Positions 1-10,700 of a DNA stretch of 64,000 nucleotides are shown here, piece by piece. Origin of the DNA: Plantago major (taxonomy: Eukaryota; Streptophyta; Magnoliopsida; Lamiales; Plantaginaceae); NCBI GenBank assembly GCA_026545765.1, contig CM048841.1, positions 101,079,352 through 101,143,351 on the forward strand, read 5' to 3'. The number at the start of each line of letters is the position of its first letter. The stretch's first letter is position 1. Below the pieces are notes generated by a model, which worked only from the letters and a program-made list of their open reading frames with translations, was not told where the DNA came from and made no database searches. A program made the translations under genes and the position numbers.

Positions 1-933
1 AGGCGGATGAAACAAGCAATTTACGTAATATATTACACAGTAAGCAGGGGAGTACCCAGGATCAGATGTGCGAATTGCCAAATTATACAATTGTGATTAT
101 TTCGAAAGTTAATGGCCGAAATCTTGAACTTTCTTTCTAAGGGGGCAGACGCTCGGCCTTTAGATTCAGCCCGTGAAAGTAATATCATTACCAACACTTA
201 TATAATCTCTACATGGATAGATAAAAGTACATCAAGAATAATTCCCTTCACAAAGTCTCTCTTTAATAAAAGGTCAGATATCCCAAAAATAAAAATAGAA
301 GCGCGCGCAATGATACATTCCAATTTTCCTCCCAACTTTTCCAATGGATTATGAGTTTCCAGCATTTAGCAAACTATACTAGTTACTTTAAAGTCTTTCT
401 AAATCATATGTCATTTAACAGGTCAATTGACTAAGGTGATTGCATAATTTGATTTAGTGTAATTTAATTTAATACTAGTTCGTGTCATGTTAGAAATTTA
501 CTTTAAGTGTCTTATGTTAATTCCTCATTTGAAGTCAAGTTGATTAGATTTAGATCAAGCAGTTTGTATTGGTGTTTGGGGATTCCCAAACATTCTCAAA
601 ATGGAGTAAGTAATTTTCTGTATAATCAAAGTGTAAATTAGTCTAACCATTTAACTAACCATGAGTACTATTTACAATGAAACATTTATGGTTACTTTTC
701 TTTCTTGATGGAGAGATATATTCCCTCCCTAGCCAGGTCCACCAATCCATCGTCATGTGGCTAAGAAACATTTAACCATGAGTACACACGCTGTTTCTTG
801 AGACTTGAAAAGTCAATGTGCATCATCTACACTACACTAGTTTCTTGGTAATAATAATTATCTTCTTACATTTGGGTTTTCAGAGTTGTGTGAATCATCA
901 TCATCAGATCAACAATTCTTGCAGCTAGCACAG
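1..933. other. Upstream region of the CNL gene
   Basis: AT-rich DNA with no recognisable coding relic. A short open frame at 112-354 (+) has no family resemblance and is not called. The last part, ending at 933, appears to be the 5' untranslated exon of the CNL gene, because a good donor (CAG|gtaaat) lies at 933/934 and a matching acceptor at 1070. No clear TATA box could be assigned. Confidence 0.5.
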
Positions 934-1070
934 GTAAATCATAGTAATCAACAATGTCGTCGATTTACTTTTCTTCTACTGTAAAGTAAATAGATTGATT
1001 GATATGCAATGTTTTCATTAAATTAGATTCTGAAACTTAAGAATCCATGGGTCATACTATTATATTGCAG
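934..1070 (+). other. Probable 5'-UTR intron of the CNL gene
   Basis: The donor is cag|gtaaatc at 934 and the acceptor is tattgcag at 1063-1070. A leader intron just before the start codon fits the reading that the ATG at 1047 is intronic and that translation begins at 1095. This is seen from splice signals only and has no transcript support. Confidence 0.6.
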
Positions 1071-1094
1071 GCAGGGACTAGCAGAACAAGTAAA

Positions 1095-3740
1095 ATGGCT
1101 TCTTACGCAGCTGTTATGACTCTTCTGGATCTCATGGACCGGATCCAGACATACCATTCTCTCCACCACACTTTCACTGCCCACCACCAAATCCAGCTTC
1201 AATCCTTGAGTAAAAAGGTTAGTTTCATCCAGCATTTTCTTGAGGCTAGTAATTACAATTACTCCAATTGCGATGATCATCATGAAATACGAGTTTTGGA
1301 GAGCCGATTATCAGATGCAGCTTATCTTGCTGAAGATGTCATTGAGTCTTACGTTGTTGATCATGTTCTTTCTCGATCCAAAAACTTGCTGGAAAAGATG
1401 AAATTCAAGATGTCGAAAAAGATGTCGAAAAAGTTCACTCAAGATGTCGAAAAAGTCATAGGTGACTTTGATTCTTTGACAGAAGCACTTGAAATTCAAG
1501 AGAAGAGTGAAGTACTTAAGAATCCACTACCACAAGAAACTGACGGATCTGGTTCGTCAAGAGAACTCAATACTGAGAAGGATTTGTTGGTGGGATTTGA
1601 TGACATCTTGAATAAGGTCACGGGTAAACTCATTGGACATGCATCCGATCGCCAAGTCATTGCACTCACTGGCATGGGTGGTATCGGAAAGTCTACTCTT
1701 GCTAAAAAGGTTTATGATAATCAGCGTAGTCGGCAACATTTTGATGTATGTGCTTGGGTCACAGTGTCTCAAGTTTTTAATGTACAAGATTTGTTGATTC
1801 AGTTGCTAAAAGAATGTGGAATTGAACAACTTGAAGAGGCATCTGCAAATGAATTGGGTGTAATCTTACACAAGCATTTGATCGGACGGAGATACTTTAT
1901 TGTAATTGATGATATTTGGAGTCTTGATGCATGGAATGGAATACAACTATTCCATCCCGAGGATTACAACAGAAGCCGAATTATAGTAACTACAAGGTTA
2001 TTGAATTTGGCAACTAATATTGGCTCTTGTCATATCTATAAGGTGAATCTCTTAGATGAGGATGACAGTTGGAGTCTACTTCGGAGGAAGGTATTCGTCC
2101 AAGAAAGTTGTCCACATGATCTGGAGGAAGTTGGAAAAAAGATTGCAAGAAAGTGCAAAGGTCTGCCGCTGTCGATTGTTGTGATCAGTGGACTCCTCAA
2201 AAAATCTCTTAACCGAGAGTACTGGGAGTGCATTAAAGAGGACGTAAGTGCAAATGTTAATTCAGAAGGCAATGAGCATTGTTTGAAGATGTTGCGGTTG
2301 AGTTACAGTCACTTGCATGTTCATTTGAAACCATGTTTGCTTTATCTTGGAGTATTCCCGGAGGATGATAGGATTAAAGTATCACATCTTAAGAAATTAT
2401 GGGTAGCTGAAGGATTTCTAAAACCAAAAGAAGGCAAAAGCTTGGAAGAGGTGGCCTCTTATTACTTGAAAGATCTCATTGATAGAAATCTCATACTTGT
2501 CGATGGGCTTGGAAGTACAGGTAATGTGAAATGGATTAAAGTTCATGATTTGGTGAGAGATTTCTGCTTGAAAGAGGCTAATAAAGAGAGGTTTCTTTAT
2601 GTATATGGGAAGCCAAACCTTGATCTTTCACAAGGCTTTGCAAGTTACCGTCGGCTGGCAGTCTACAATGAGGAGCAAAAGAGTCGAGCTGCTCCAACCT
2701 TTGATGCAACCCAGTCCTGGCCCTCCATGCGCTCAATCGTGGGTACTTGTGAGCTACCAGCTGATGTCAAACTGCTCAGGGTTTGGAATGTTGCGAGAAT
2801 CACATCCCGTGATAAGAAAATTGAATTAGTTGGATGTAACTTACGATGCCTTTTTTTTCCGACTACTCCCATAACAAACATCCGTAATTTTGTAACATCT
2901 ACACACCGAAGTTGGAATATACAAACAATAATTTGCCGTCAATATGACCAAGGCGACGCAGCAACATTCGAAATATGGGATATGCCACAACTTCGTCATC
3001 TAATGATTGGTCGAGTGTATCTACGTGGATTAAGCTTTGGAAAAATGTTTGTTCAATTACCTAACAGCAGTGTGCTTAGAGATCTCCAATCACTTGGAAC
3101 GATAATTGATTTTTGTTGCACCGAAGAGGTCCTTAGGATGCTTCCCAACATAAAGAAGTTGAGAATATGTTATGACTATGGAACACGCTTGCCGTCTGCT
3201 GTTTATTGTCTTGATAATCTTAGTCGTCTAGATAAACTCGAATCACTGTACTGCGAATTCTCTGACAGTGATGAAAGTTTGAGATTGAAATATTTCCAGA
3301 ATCTGGGATTCTCTCTATCACTCAAGAAGTTGGTATTGTGGAATTGCAAATTCAGTTGGGAAGAAATGGGGAGAAAGATTGGATCACTGCCCCATCTTCA
3401 AAAGTTGAGATTGATTGTTTGCGGGGGAGGGAAGGTGTGGAACTGTGTTGACGACCAATTCCTAAAACTCAAATATTTGGATATTCAATGTGATCTTCAT
3501 TTGGTAGAATGGACAGCAGATAGTAGTCATTTCCCATCCCTTGAGCACATTTCTCTCTATGGTTTAGATAAGGTGGAGGAGATTTCCCCTGAAATTGGAG
3601 AAATACCATCTCTTCGATTAATTAGAGTGCTCGGCTGCTGTGATACAGTCGAGAAATGGGCAACGAAGATACAAGAAGAACAAAGGGGCTTTGGAAATCA
3701 GGATCTTATTGTTCGAATAAATAAGAGCTTGGGCATTTGA
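1095..3740 (+). CDS. CNL-type NBS-LRR disease resistance protein (R1-like), 881 aa
   Basis: This is an intracellular immune receptor of the CC-NB-ARC-LRR class, in one coding exon. Residue numbers are from the ATG at 1095. The Rx-type coiled coil covers about 1-130, with AEDVIES at 79-85 in place of the classical EDVID. The NB-ARC region has P-loop GMGGIGKS (193-200), RNBS-A FDVCAWVTVS, kinase-2 IVIDDIW (269-275), RNBS-B RIIVTTR, GLPL (356-359), RNBS-D CLLYLGVFPEDD and an MHD variant, VHD (483-485). Irregular LRRs follow to the C terminus. The nucleotide-binding motifs are all present, so the protein looks functional. An in-frame ATG at 1047 lies before the acceptor at 1070, so I chose 1095. 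The closest described relatives are late-blight R1-type proteins of Solanaceae and Lamiales. The recognised pathogen cannot be inferred. Confidence 0.93.
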   Translation: MASYAAVMTLLDLMDRIQTYHSLHHTFTAHHQIQLQSLSKKVSFIQHFLEASNYNYSNCDDHHEIRVLESRLSDAAYLAEDVIESYVVDHVLSRSKNLLEKMKFKMSKKMSKKFTQDVEKVIGDFDSLTEALEIQEKSEVLKNPLPQETDGSGSSRELNTEKDLLVGFDDILNKVTGKLIGHASDRQVIALTGMGGIGKSTLAKKVYDNQRSRQHFDVCAWVTVSQVFNVQDLLIQLLKECGIEQLEEASANELGVILHKHLIGRRYFIVIDDIWSLDAWNGIQLFHPEDYNRSRIIVTTRLLNLATNIGSCHIYKVNLLDEDDSWSLLRRKVFVQESCPHDLEEVGKKIARKCKGLPLSIVVISGLLKKSLNREYWECIKEDVSANVNSEGNEHCLKMLRLSYSHLHVHLKPCLLYLGVFPEDDRIKVSHLKKLWVAEGFLKPKEGKSLEEVASYYLKDLIDRNLILVDGLGSTGNVKWIKVHDLVRDFCLKEANKERFLYVYGKPNLDLSQGFASYRRLAVYNEEQKSRAAPTFDATQSWPSMRSIVGTCELPADVKLLRVWNVARITSRDKKIELVGCNLRCLFFPTTPITNIRNFVTSTHRSWNIQTIICRQYDQGDAATFEIWDMPQLRHLMIGRVYLRGLSFGKMFVQLPNSSVLRDLQSLGTIIDFCCTEEVLRMLPNIKKLRICYDYGTRLPSAVYCLDNLSRLDKLESLYCEFSDSDESLRLKYFQNLGFSLSLKKLVLWNCKFSWEEMGRKIGSLPHLQKLRLIVCGGGKVWNCVDDQFLKLKYLDIQCDLHLVEWTADSSHFPSLEHISLYGLDKVEEISPEIGEIPSLRLIRVLGCCDTVEKWATKIQEEQRGFGNQDLIVRINKSLGI

Positions 3741-4823
3741 AGGCATATATATCTGCACAGTGTCTCCAGAAGGTTTGATTTATCAGTTATTGTAATTTGA
3801 AGTTTCCATTTAATTATATTGAAACTGCAATACATATTTTAAAACAAATCTAATCTTCTTTCAAATTAATTACCAATCTTGAATATCTGCTGCCTAGTCT
3901 AGCCTAGCCTACTTAATACTACGTTCATTCTGTAGCGTTTCTACTAAATTAATTATGGAATAATTATAAATTAACATAATTTTCAAAAACTTATTACACT
4001 AAAAATTTAGAAAGATGAATTTCCTACAAATTAATAATTTTATTATTTTTAGTAAATTTGAAATTAAATATGTCATTATTTATAAACTCAATCCCTTATT
4101 TATAGGAAACTAAATCAAACCACTAATTCAAAATATACCGTTATCAACTTGTTCACACGCCAGACACCACTTAAAACAAACAAACAGCTGCTAATTGATA
4201 CAAGCATCATCATCACAATATCAACCTTCTAGCTTACTACATCCTCCATTATCATAGTTTTTTCTGTTTATGTTTTCTTATTGAGATCTTACCTCGTTAA
4301 CTAATTATATTGGCATGTGTTCAATTAGTGGGTTGTATTGAATTATTTTTATTTTTCTTCATTCACATTGTATACTTTCTTAATATGATGCTTGTTGTAA
4401 CTACTATTGAAGAATGATGTATCAATGGTGCATATCTAACTAATATGATGTTTGTTTTGTTTTGTAGGCTTGTATTATATGATACTTGTAATTTAATGCT
4501 AACTTATGCTTACAGTCGAATTGGATGTTTGTATTATATGATGCTTGTAATGTAATGCTGATGATACTTGCAGTACTACAACAATGCTTGTTTCGTATTG
4601 GATGATGCTTATAATATAATACTAAATAATGCTTTCAATTAAATGCTGGTAAATGAGGGTGATCGTTTATTTTGATTGTACGTGGCTAATCTCACGAAAC
4701 CAATTCTAAACAGATTCTAATAGATAATTAGATGATTGAACATTAATTTTGATTATTAAATATACTATATTTAGTATTTAGTTAGATGACATTTTTTGAA
4801 TTCGATTTATAGATACTAAATTG
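3741..4823. other. Downstream intergenic DNA of the CNL gene
   Basis: The presumed 3' UTR is followed by AT-rich sequence. Around 4466-4640 a short phrase (gtattatatgat.cttgtaat.taatgct) recurs imperfectly about three times, an old local duplication. No coding sequence was seen. Confidence 0.45.
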
Positions 4824-5149
4824 TACTTCCTCCGTCCCGGGAAGGGGAATAGCTTCCCGTTTGCTTTATTGGTCAACAAAATAAGGAAAGTGATTGACTT
4901 GAATAGAAAAATAATAAAGAATAAATAAAAAGTGATAGTGGATTGTTATAGTGGAAAATTGGGTATTATTTAAATGAAGAAAAAATAAAGAATGAATAAA
5001 GTAGAGATAGTTAGTTGGTAAAGTTATAAATATGAGTGTTTTATGTGGGTATTAGTTGAGTGGGGTATTACAAAAAATGGAAATGAGAATCTTCTTGTGG
5101 ATCGACTAAAATGGCAAAATGTAAAGCTTGTTATGGTACGGAGGAAGTA
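4824..5149. repeat. Stowaway-like MITE
   Basis: The termini CTTCCTCCGTCC and GGTACGGAGGAAG are inverted and flanked by TA on both sides (4824-4825 and 5148-5149), as expected for Tc1/mariner-derived Stowaway elements. The interior is AT-rich and non-coding. Confidence 0.75.
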
Positions 5150-5934
5150 GTAAAGATATTATGTATCACTAATTAGTAATAGAAAAGATTTAGGGAAACA
5201 CTAATTTGTAATTGTACAATTAATTATTTTTTACTACTAAATTACACCTAGCTAGCTTAAATTCCATATGTTAATTAAATGGTGGGAGTAAAAATATCAC
5301 AGTACATCATATAATCTTCATTGCTTGTACATTATATACACTAGTATAATATGAAATGAAATCAAGGTATTGTTTGGTTATTTACATTTTTTAACAATCA
5401 GCTTGCAGGTCACTACTGATTACTCATCAATTTTAGTTGATAGTTATGTTTAGCTCTCGCCAAGACGATGAAACGTGGCGGACCTCCCACTCAGTGAATT
5501 AACCGGCCTATATCTCGATCAGAAGGGCCACAAATTTGTTAGCAACCTCCAACACCGTCTCCCTTAGTTGCATTCATCATCCCAGTCCTTTGCAGAACCT
5601 ATCTCATTCGATTTGAAGTCATGTGTGAGTTCCTCGATAAGTTCTTGTAGTCCTGGTCTGGGATTGCATAACATTGTCGAACATGTTGTATGAAAAGTAA
5701 AATGAAAATTGTTTCCGGAACATTTATATATTGTTGAACATGTTGTATGATTGTTTGTACGTAGGATGTCATGTGTTATAAGTAGGAGGCTCCATGCCGT
5801 TAATATTTTCGTTAAAAGTTGACTCAACCGTTTACAAGTCAAAGTCAACTTATTTTTATGATGTCAGCAAAAAGTCAACAAGTGAAAAATTAAAACACCC
5901 TCAAAAGGTTTGAAAGTTAATTTTTTTAATATGA
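5150..5934. other. Intergenic, with an unrecognised coding-like stretch
   Basis: Mostly AT-rich. On the minus strand, about 5680-5440, two neighbouring frames read like protein (for example GLQELIEELTHDF, then after a frame change ETVLEVANKFVALLIEI). I do not recognise the family, so it is described here rather than called as a gene. Confidence 0.3.
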
Positions 5935-6111
5935 ACCAAAACTCTTACTACATACACTAGACTTCTCGCACTCAAGTATTCCAACATGTGCATCAACTCT
6001 GTCCATCCAGGCCATGTCTTGACAGACTTAACCTGGCACATCAGAACTGTGGCGACCGGAGAAGGAGCTCAAGGGTCTGTGATGCTGGCTCTATTACCTC
6101 AAGGATGTCGT
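5935..6111 (+). pseudogene. Short-chain dehydrogenase/reductase relic
   Basis: The plus-strand translation reads YTRLLALKYSNMCINSVHPG and continues HVLTDLT..., ending with GEGAQGSVMLALLPQG. This matches the C-terminal part of plant NADPH-dependent SDRs of the carbonyl reductase, salutaridine reductase and neomenthol dehydrogenase group (SKAALNAYTR, then CVHPGYVKTD, then EEGA.SPVRLALLP). The lysine of the catalytic YxxxK lies in the first codons, and one residue next to it is missing. No Rossmann-fold N terminus or GxxxGxG was found upstream, so only an exon fragment survives. Confidence 0.7.
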
Positions 6112-6461
6112 ACATGCTGCTACTTCTATCGTACATAGTTGGCTTAATTTTAATTATTGCTCTATAGAACTTGTCGAGTTTTGTGGAATTTAGTCATTTA
6201 TATTAATTATCCGATATTGTTCTCAAACTAGAACTGCTTGAAAAGTTTTCCACGCTATAAGCGATCTGTTAAGCAAATATATTTTCACAATAGCCGTTAT
6301 TTGAAAGAAAAAAAAATAACTACCAAGTTATGTGCAATGTTATAGAAAGACGAAGGAAGAACATCTGATATTGTGCACCACACTCCAAACCGACGTACAA
6401 AACTGAATAGAAAACAAAAAGAAAAGGGAAATTTCAACTGTAACTTGTGATTGTTATTCTA
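6112..6461. other. Intergenic, nothing recognised
   Basis: AT-rich sequence with a short A-tract near 6308. No open frame, RNA gene or terminal repeat was seen. Confidence 0.4.
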
Positions 6462-6815
6462 TGGGATAATTACATAGGGCTCCCCTATTAGAACGTTCAC
6501 TCTCAGATTCGTGCTACTTAGTCGAACAATTACAGTTTAGTCTAAATCCGTTGACCAGCTGAAACAACCAAACATGACCTTATGGAATTTTAAATAAAGA
6601 AAATAAAATTTAAAAAAAAAAAAACCATCTTCTTCTTCCTCCATCTTCTCCAACATACTTCTTTTTCCATCTTCTTCTTCCTCCATCTTCTCCAACATAC
6701 TTCTTCCTCCATCTTCTCAACTTCCTTCTCTTCTTATTATCTTCTTCTTTTCTTCCTCTTTCTTTTTCTTTCTCCTTCTTCTAATAAATAGCAGCTCCGA
6801 TTGGAGCTAGATAGC
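6462..6815. repeat. Dispersed repeat, copy 1 (tacataggg / ggagct family)
   Basis: It starts with taattacatagggctcccct, has gttgacca in the middle and ends with a short palindrome (gctccgattggagct). The same order of modules recurs near 9588-9900 and 10597-11035. Inside is a CT-rich tandem repeat of about 45 bp (ccatcttcttcttcctccat followed by cttctccaacatactt, about 6627-6720). The class of the element is unknown. Confidence 0.5.
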
Positions 6816-7180
6816 AGCAAAATCATGCATTACATCATGTCATGTATTTTACAAAATATGTCATTTGCTTCTAGGAAGAAAGATCGCATTGCTAAGTTAT
6901 TGAATAACTGATCTGCCTCCAATTGAACTATTTCAATCCCAGCATCCAAGCTTAAGTGACCTTTTGATAACCAAATCCTTATCAACTCATCCCTATAAAC
7001 ATACTTACCTTTTTCAAAGATAGCACAACTCGAAAAACAAAGTCTGAGAGTTGGGGACAAATCATTGTAACTCTAAGTTCAGAATGCCGAGTATGACCAA
7101 ATCACTCTTTATTGAATAACCATAAATAATCATGGAATTCAATACTTTAGACAGCATTAATGAATAACGTAACATCATTA
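6800..7180 (-). pseudogene. Decayed NBS-LRR gene fragment (RNBS-D to MHD)
   Basis: Minus-strand reading gives, in order, VLNSMIIYGYSIKSDLVILG, ILNL, SYNDLSPTLRLCFSSCAIFE, ELIRIWLSKGHL, LFNNLAMRSFF and IFCKIHDM, then HDFA in the next frame. This is the RNBS-D (CFSYCAIFPK), winged-helix (ELI.LWMAEGFL) and MHD stretch of an RGA2-like CNL, a different subclass from the intact CNL at 1095. There is a stop and a frame change just before SYNDL and another frame change in the MHD box. No P-loop or LRR was found, so this is a short relic. Confidence 0.78.
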
Positions 7181-7754
7181 AAAAAAAGATTGTTAATAAT
7201 ATCCTTAAAAAGAAAAAACTTTGTGAGCATGCACAGCTGACCATGAACATACTTTGTACATAGGTACGTGTCGAATCCAATATGTACATTTGTACATGAA
7301 CAATCGTTATGTATGTTGTTACGTGGTCAGTTCTTGATGCTGGTACTTTTTATTATATAATCACGTAGCATCGTGGTGTTTAATAGACTACGATCTGCAT
7401 TAATCCAATTCACCGATATTATTATTCTTGCATTACTTAGAGAAAACTATGATCAAAACTAACTAACTAATTCTTTTAACACAACTCACTATTTTTTATG
7501 GGGATTCTAATGATGATAATGCTATATGTATATATATTATATATATAGACTTAGATTGGTTATGTATGTTGGATTGTTGGTCATCTTATGGGTTTAGCAG
7601 TAAAAAGTAATTATTTTATAAAAAGTTGCGAAGTAAATGCTGATTAAAAAGTCCAAATGTTGAACTAGCCAATGGTTAGCTAGCTTCCAACATAGTATAT
7701 GCAGTTCATGTCCTGTATTTTGCTTTCCATTTTTACACTTTGAAGGTACCATAC
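7181..7754. other. Intergenic; probable NPC 3' UTR at the right edge
   Basis: AT-rich DNA. The portion just below 7755 should contain the 3' UTR of the phospholipase C gene transcribed leftwards. No other feature was seen. Confidence 0.4.
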
Positions 7755-10700
7755 TTAAGGATTCGACGATCTAGTCGAAAGAGAAGGCATCATTTTTACA
7801 ATTTGCTCTTCGTTCACCCCCATTTTCTTAGCCGCATAGCCAGCTTCAAGGAACGTCTTTACAGCGTTTTCCATGTACGCTGTGCCTTGTTTTACGGTCA
7901 TTTGCTTCCCAATCTTTTTCGGGTAGCTTGTCAATATGTCTTCGCCTTTCAGAACAGCTGCAAGCTGCAGCATCTCTTGCTGGAATTCACTCAGTGGAGC
8001 ATCTTCTTTCGCATCTCCCTCCCTGATCTTAACTGGATCTGGAAGTGTCACTGCTCAAACAAAAGGATCAAGAACAAGAACATGTTACGAACACTTGTTT
8101 GGCAACAATAGTCGAAATAGCTAATAGTATGAGGTAGTAATACTAACTGGGGCAATCGGTTCTGGGTGAGCTTCGTGTTTGGAGAATGCGTTCAAATGTG
8201 CCGGCCCATTGTTCTCGCTGAGTAAGGGGAGGCAATGTCAGGTTAAAGATCTTCCTTACAGTTGCCGCTATGGAAGAGTGCTCGAACTCTGATGTTGGTG
8301 TAGGTGAGCCATTGGTTCCATGAACAACTGCATATATAATATTGTTACGAAATTGTTAGATTATCAGACATGACGAACCTCAGTCCATAGACAGAGCAAT
8401 TTACGCTTACTCAAATCTGTCAGTACTCTGTGCAAGTCCTTAATGACTTGGACAACACAAGTTCAAATCACATGTTTCTCCTAAAATCAAACAAATTTTA
8501 TACATAATGGAATTTATGGTTTGCATGTGAAACATGACACTGAATCAGCTTAAGACATGGAGATCAGAATATACAATATATGGAAGATAGATCTCAGAAA
8601 TATTATATGAACATGGTCCTTGACACAAGGCCATTAGACAAAGGGAAATCTCCGAAAACATGAATTCTATTTGTGCAAGATTACTGATCTTGCCAACTCA
8701 CATTGACAACAAACTGGCCTAATATTTGAAAAATTAATTTTGTAGACAATTCTTGAACTGTCATATGAAGCAGAGTTTCTACAAGAGAAGGAATTTATGA
8801 GAGATATTTTGACTTACCAGTGCCCTTTTCAATCCAGGGAGAAATGGCAATAGTCGGGACCCTGACTCCCAGCCTGTCGAATTTGAAGAAAAACGGATCA
8901 GGTCCAACTATCCCATCAGGGCTCGGTATCCCCTTGTTCGGCGTAGGAACATGATCGAAGAATCCACCATGCTCATCGTACGTGATCAAGAACAAGGTCT
9001 GGTTCCACTGTGGGCTGGCCCTCAACGTCTCGTACACTTCCTTCACGAACTTCTGTCCTTGGTACACGTCATGTGACGGGTGATCATCGTTTGCAGGAAA
9101 CAGTGTGGAGTCCATGTAACGTTGCTCCACCACGACGTAATTCTGCAGTTTCCCTTTCTTGGCATCGTTCTTGAAGGAGATATCATAGTCATGGAATTTG
9201 GTGATGTATTTCAGCTTTCTAAGGTTCTTGTAGAAGAGCACTGCAGGAATGTTCTGGAAGTATATGCCAAAGTCCAGATTGGCATCGTCTATGTCTTCGA
9301 AGATGGTTCGCTGAGGGTAGCCCTTTGCGAGCAGAGCCGCAATGTTTGAGGTGGCTCCATGGGAAGTGCCGGAGTGGACGTAGAGGCGGTTGGGCTGCGT
9401 TGAGGCTGGTACGGAGGCGAACCAACGATCGAAAACTGCAAACTCTGATACTAAGGACTTGTATACTGGAACCTGCAAGTGAAGTAGTGAACAAGAAAAT
9501 TACAAACAGAATCAGATTAAGATTTAGCTAGTTGATTAAGATTAAAATATAACTGAAGTTTAGTAAAACCTCAAAAAATTACTACTATAAAAGGTTAATT
9601 ACACCATACCCCTACTAGTTTTCCCCTTTTCAATTAGGCCCCGTGAACAATTATACAGTACATAACAAGTTAATTTTATATTACACTTAAATCCCTCCAA
9701 CGTTGACCAACCTTTCAAAATTAATGTAAACCCAAAAATAACTTTATACATTAATTTGCTTGTGGTTTAACTTTAATAGAAATCATCTTATCTTCATTTC
9801 ACACTCATTTCAACATACAAGAAAACAAGAAATCAAATAAAAAGAAAAGGATTATTCTCCAGTGACCGATTCGGAGCTTCATATAGCTCCATTTCAAAAA
9901 GTAGCAAAGGTATATATTGAGCAAATTTCTAACTTGATCCGCCATAAATGCTCTTTTAAGTACTCCCTCCTCTGTTCCATTAAAAGATTCCTAAACTCTT
10001 ACTTTCTCTTAGATTAAGGAAATGGTAATAAAAAAATAGTTTGTAAAAGGTATTATATTGGTAAATTTGTAAGTGGGTGATAAAGTAAGAGAGAGATTTA
10101 ATAAAATGGTGATAAAGTAGTAAAGATAAATAATAAAGAATTAGTTAGTGGGATAAAAACTTTTCATTTTTAGGCTAGTAAGTTTCTAATGGAACACCAA
10201 AAAAGGAAAGTTAGGAAGTTATTAATGGAACAGAGGGAGTATTTGCCAAAATATATTTTTGTCTCTATCCAAAATCTATAAAAGTTTATGATATACTCCC
10301 TCCATTTCAGAGAAATTGTTACATTTTGACTTTGACCGGTCAACTGTCTTCGAGTTTGACCACAAATTACTCATAAACGTAATAGTAAATAATTTAATAA
10401 AATCATATAATAAAAATTTAATTACTAAATTTTCATTATATAATTTTAATAATTTGTTTATTAATATCGTTTAAGAGTAAATTGTGGTCAAACGCGGAGA
10501 CAGTTGACCGCAGAATAGTAAAATGTAACACTTTTTCTGAAATGGAGGGAGTACATTCAAGCCAAAAGGAAAAATAAAATTAATTTCTAATTGGAAAAAT
10601 TACATAGGGCTACCCTCTTAGTGGCACCACTCTCATCTGAATCCCCATTAGTGGAACAATTACATATAGGTCCAAAAAGTTGTTTTTTGGTTGACCAACT

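Noticed and set aside
112-354. 80-codon open plus frame near the left edge
   Set aside because: No family resemblance and no splice or promoter context; AT-rich chance frame.
7740-8111. 123-codon plus frame over the phospholipase C last exon
   Set aside because: Antisense shadow of a clearly conserved exon.
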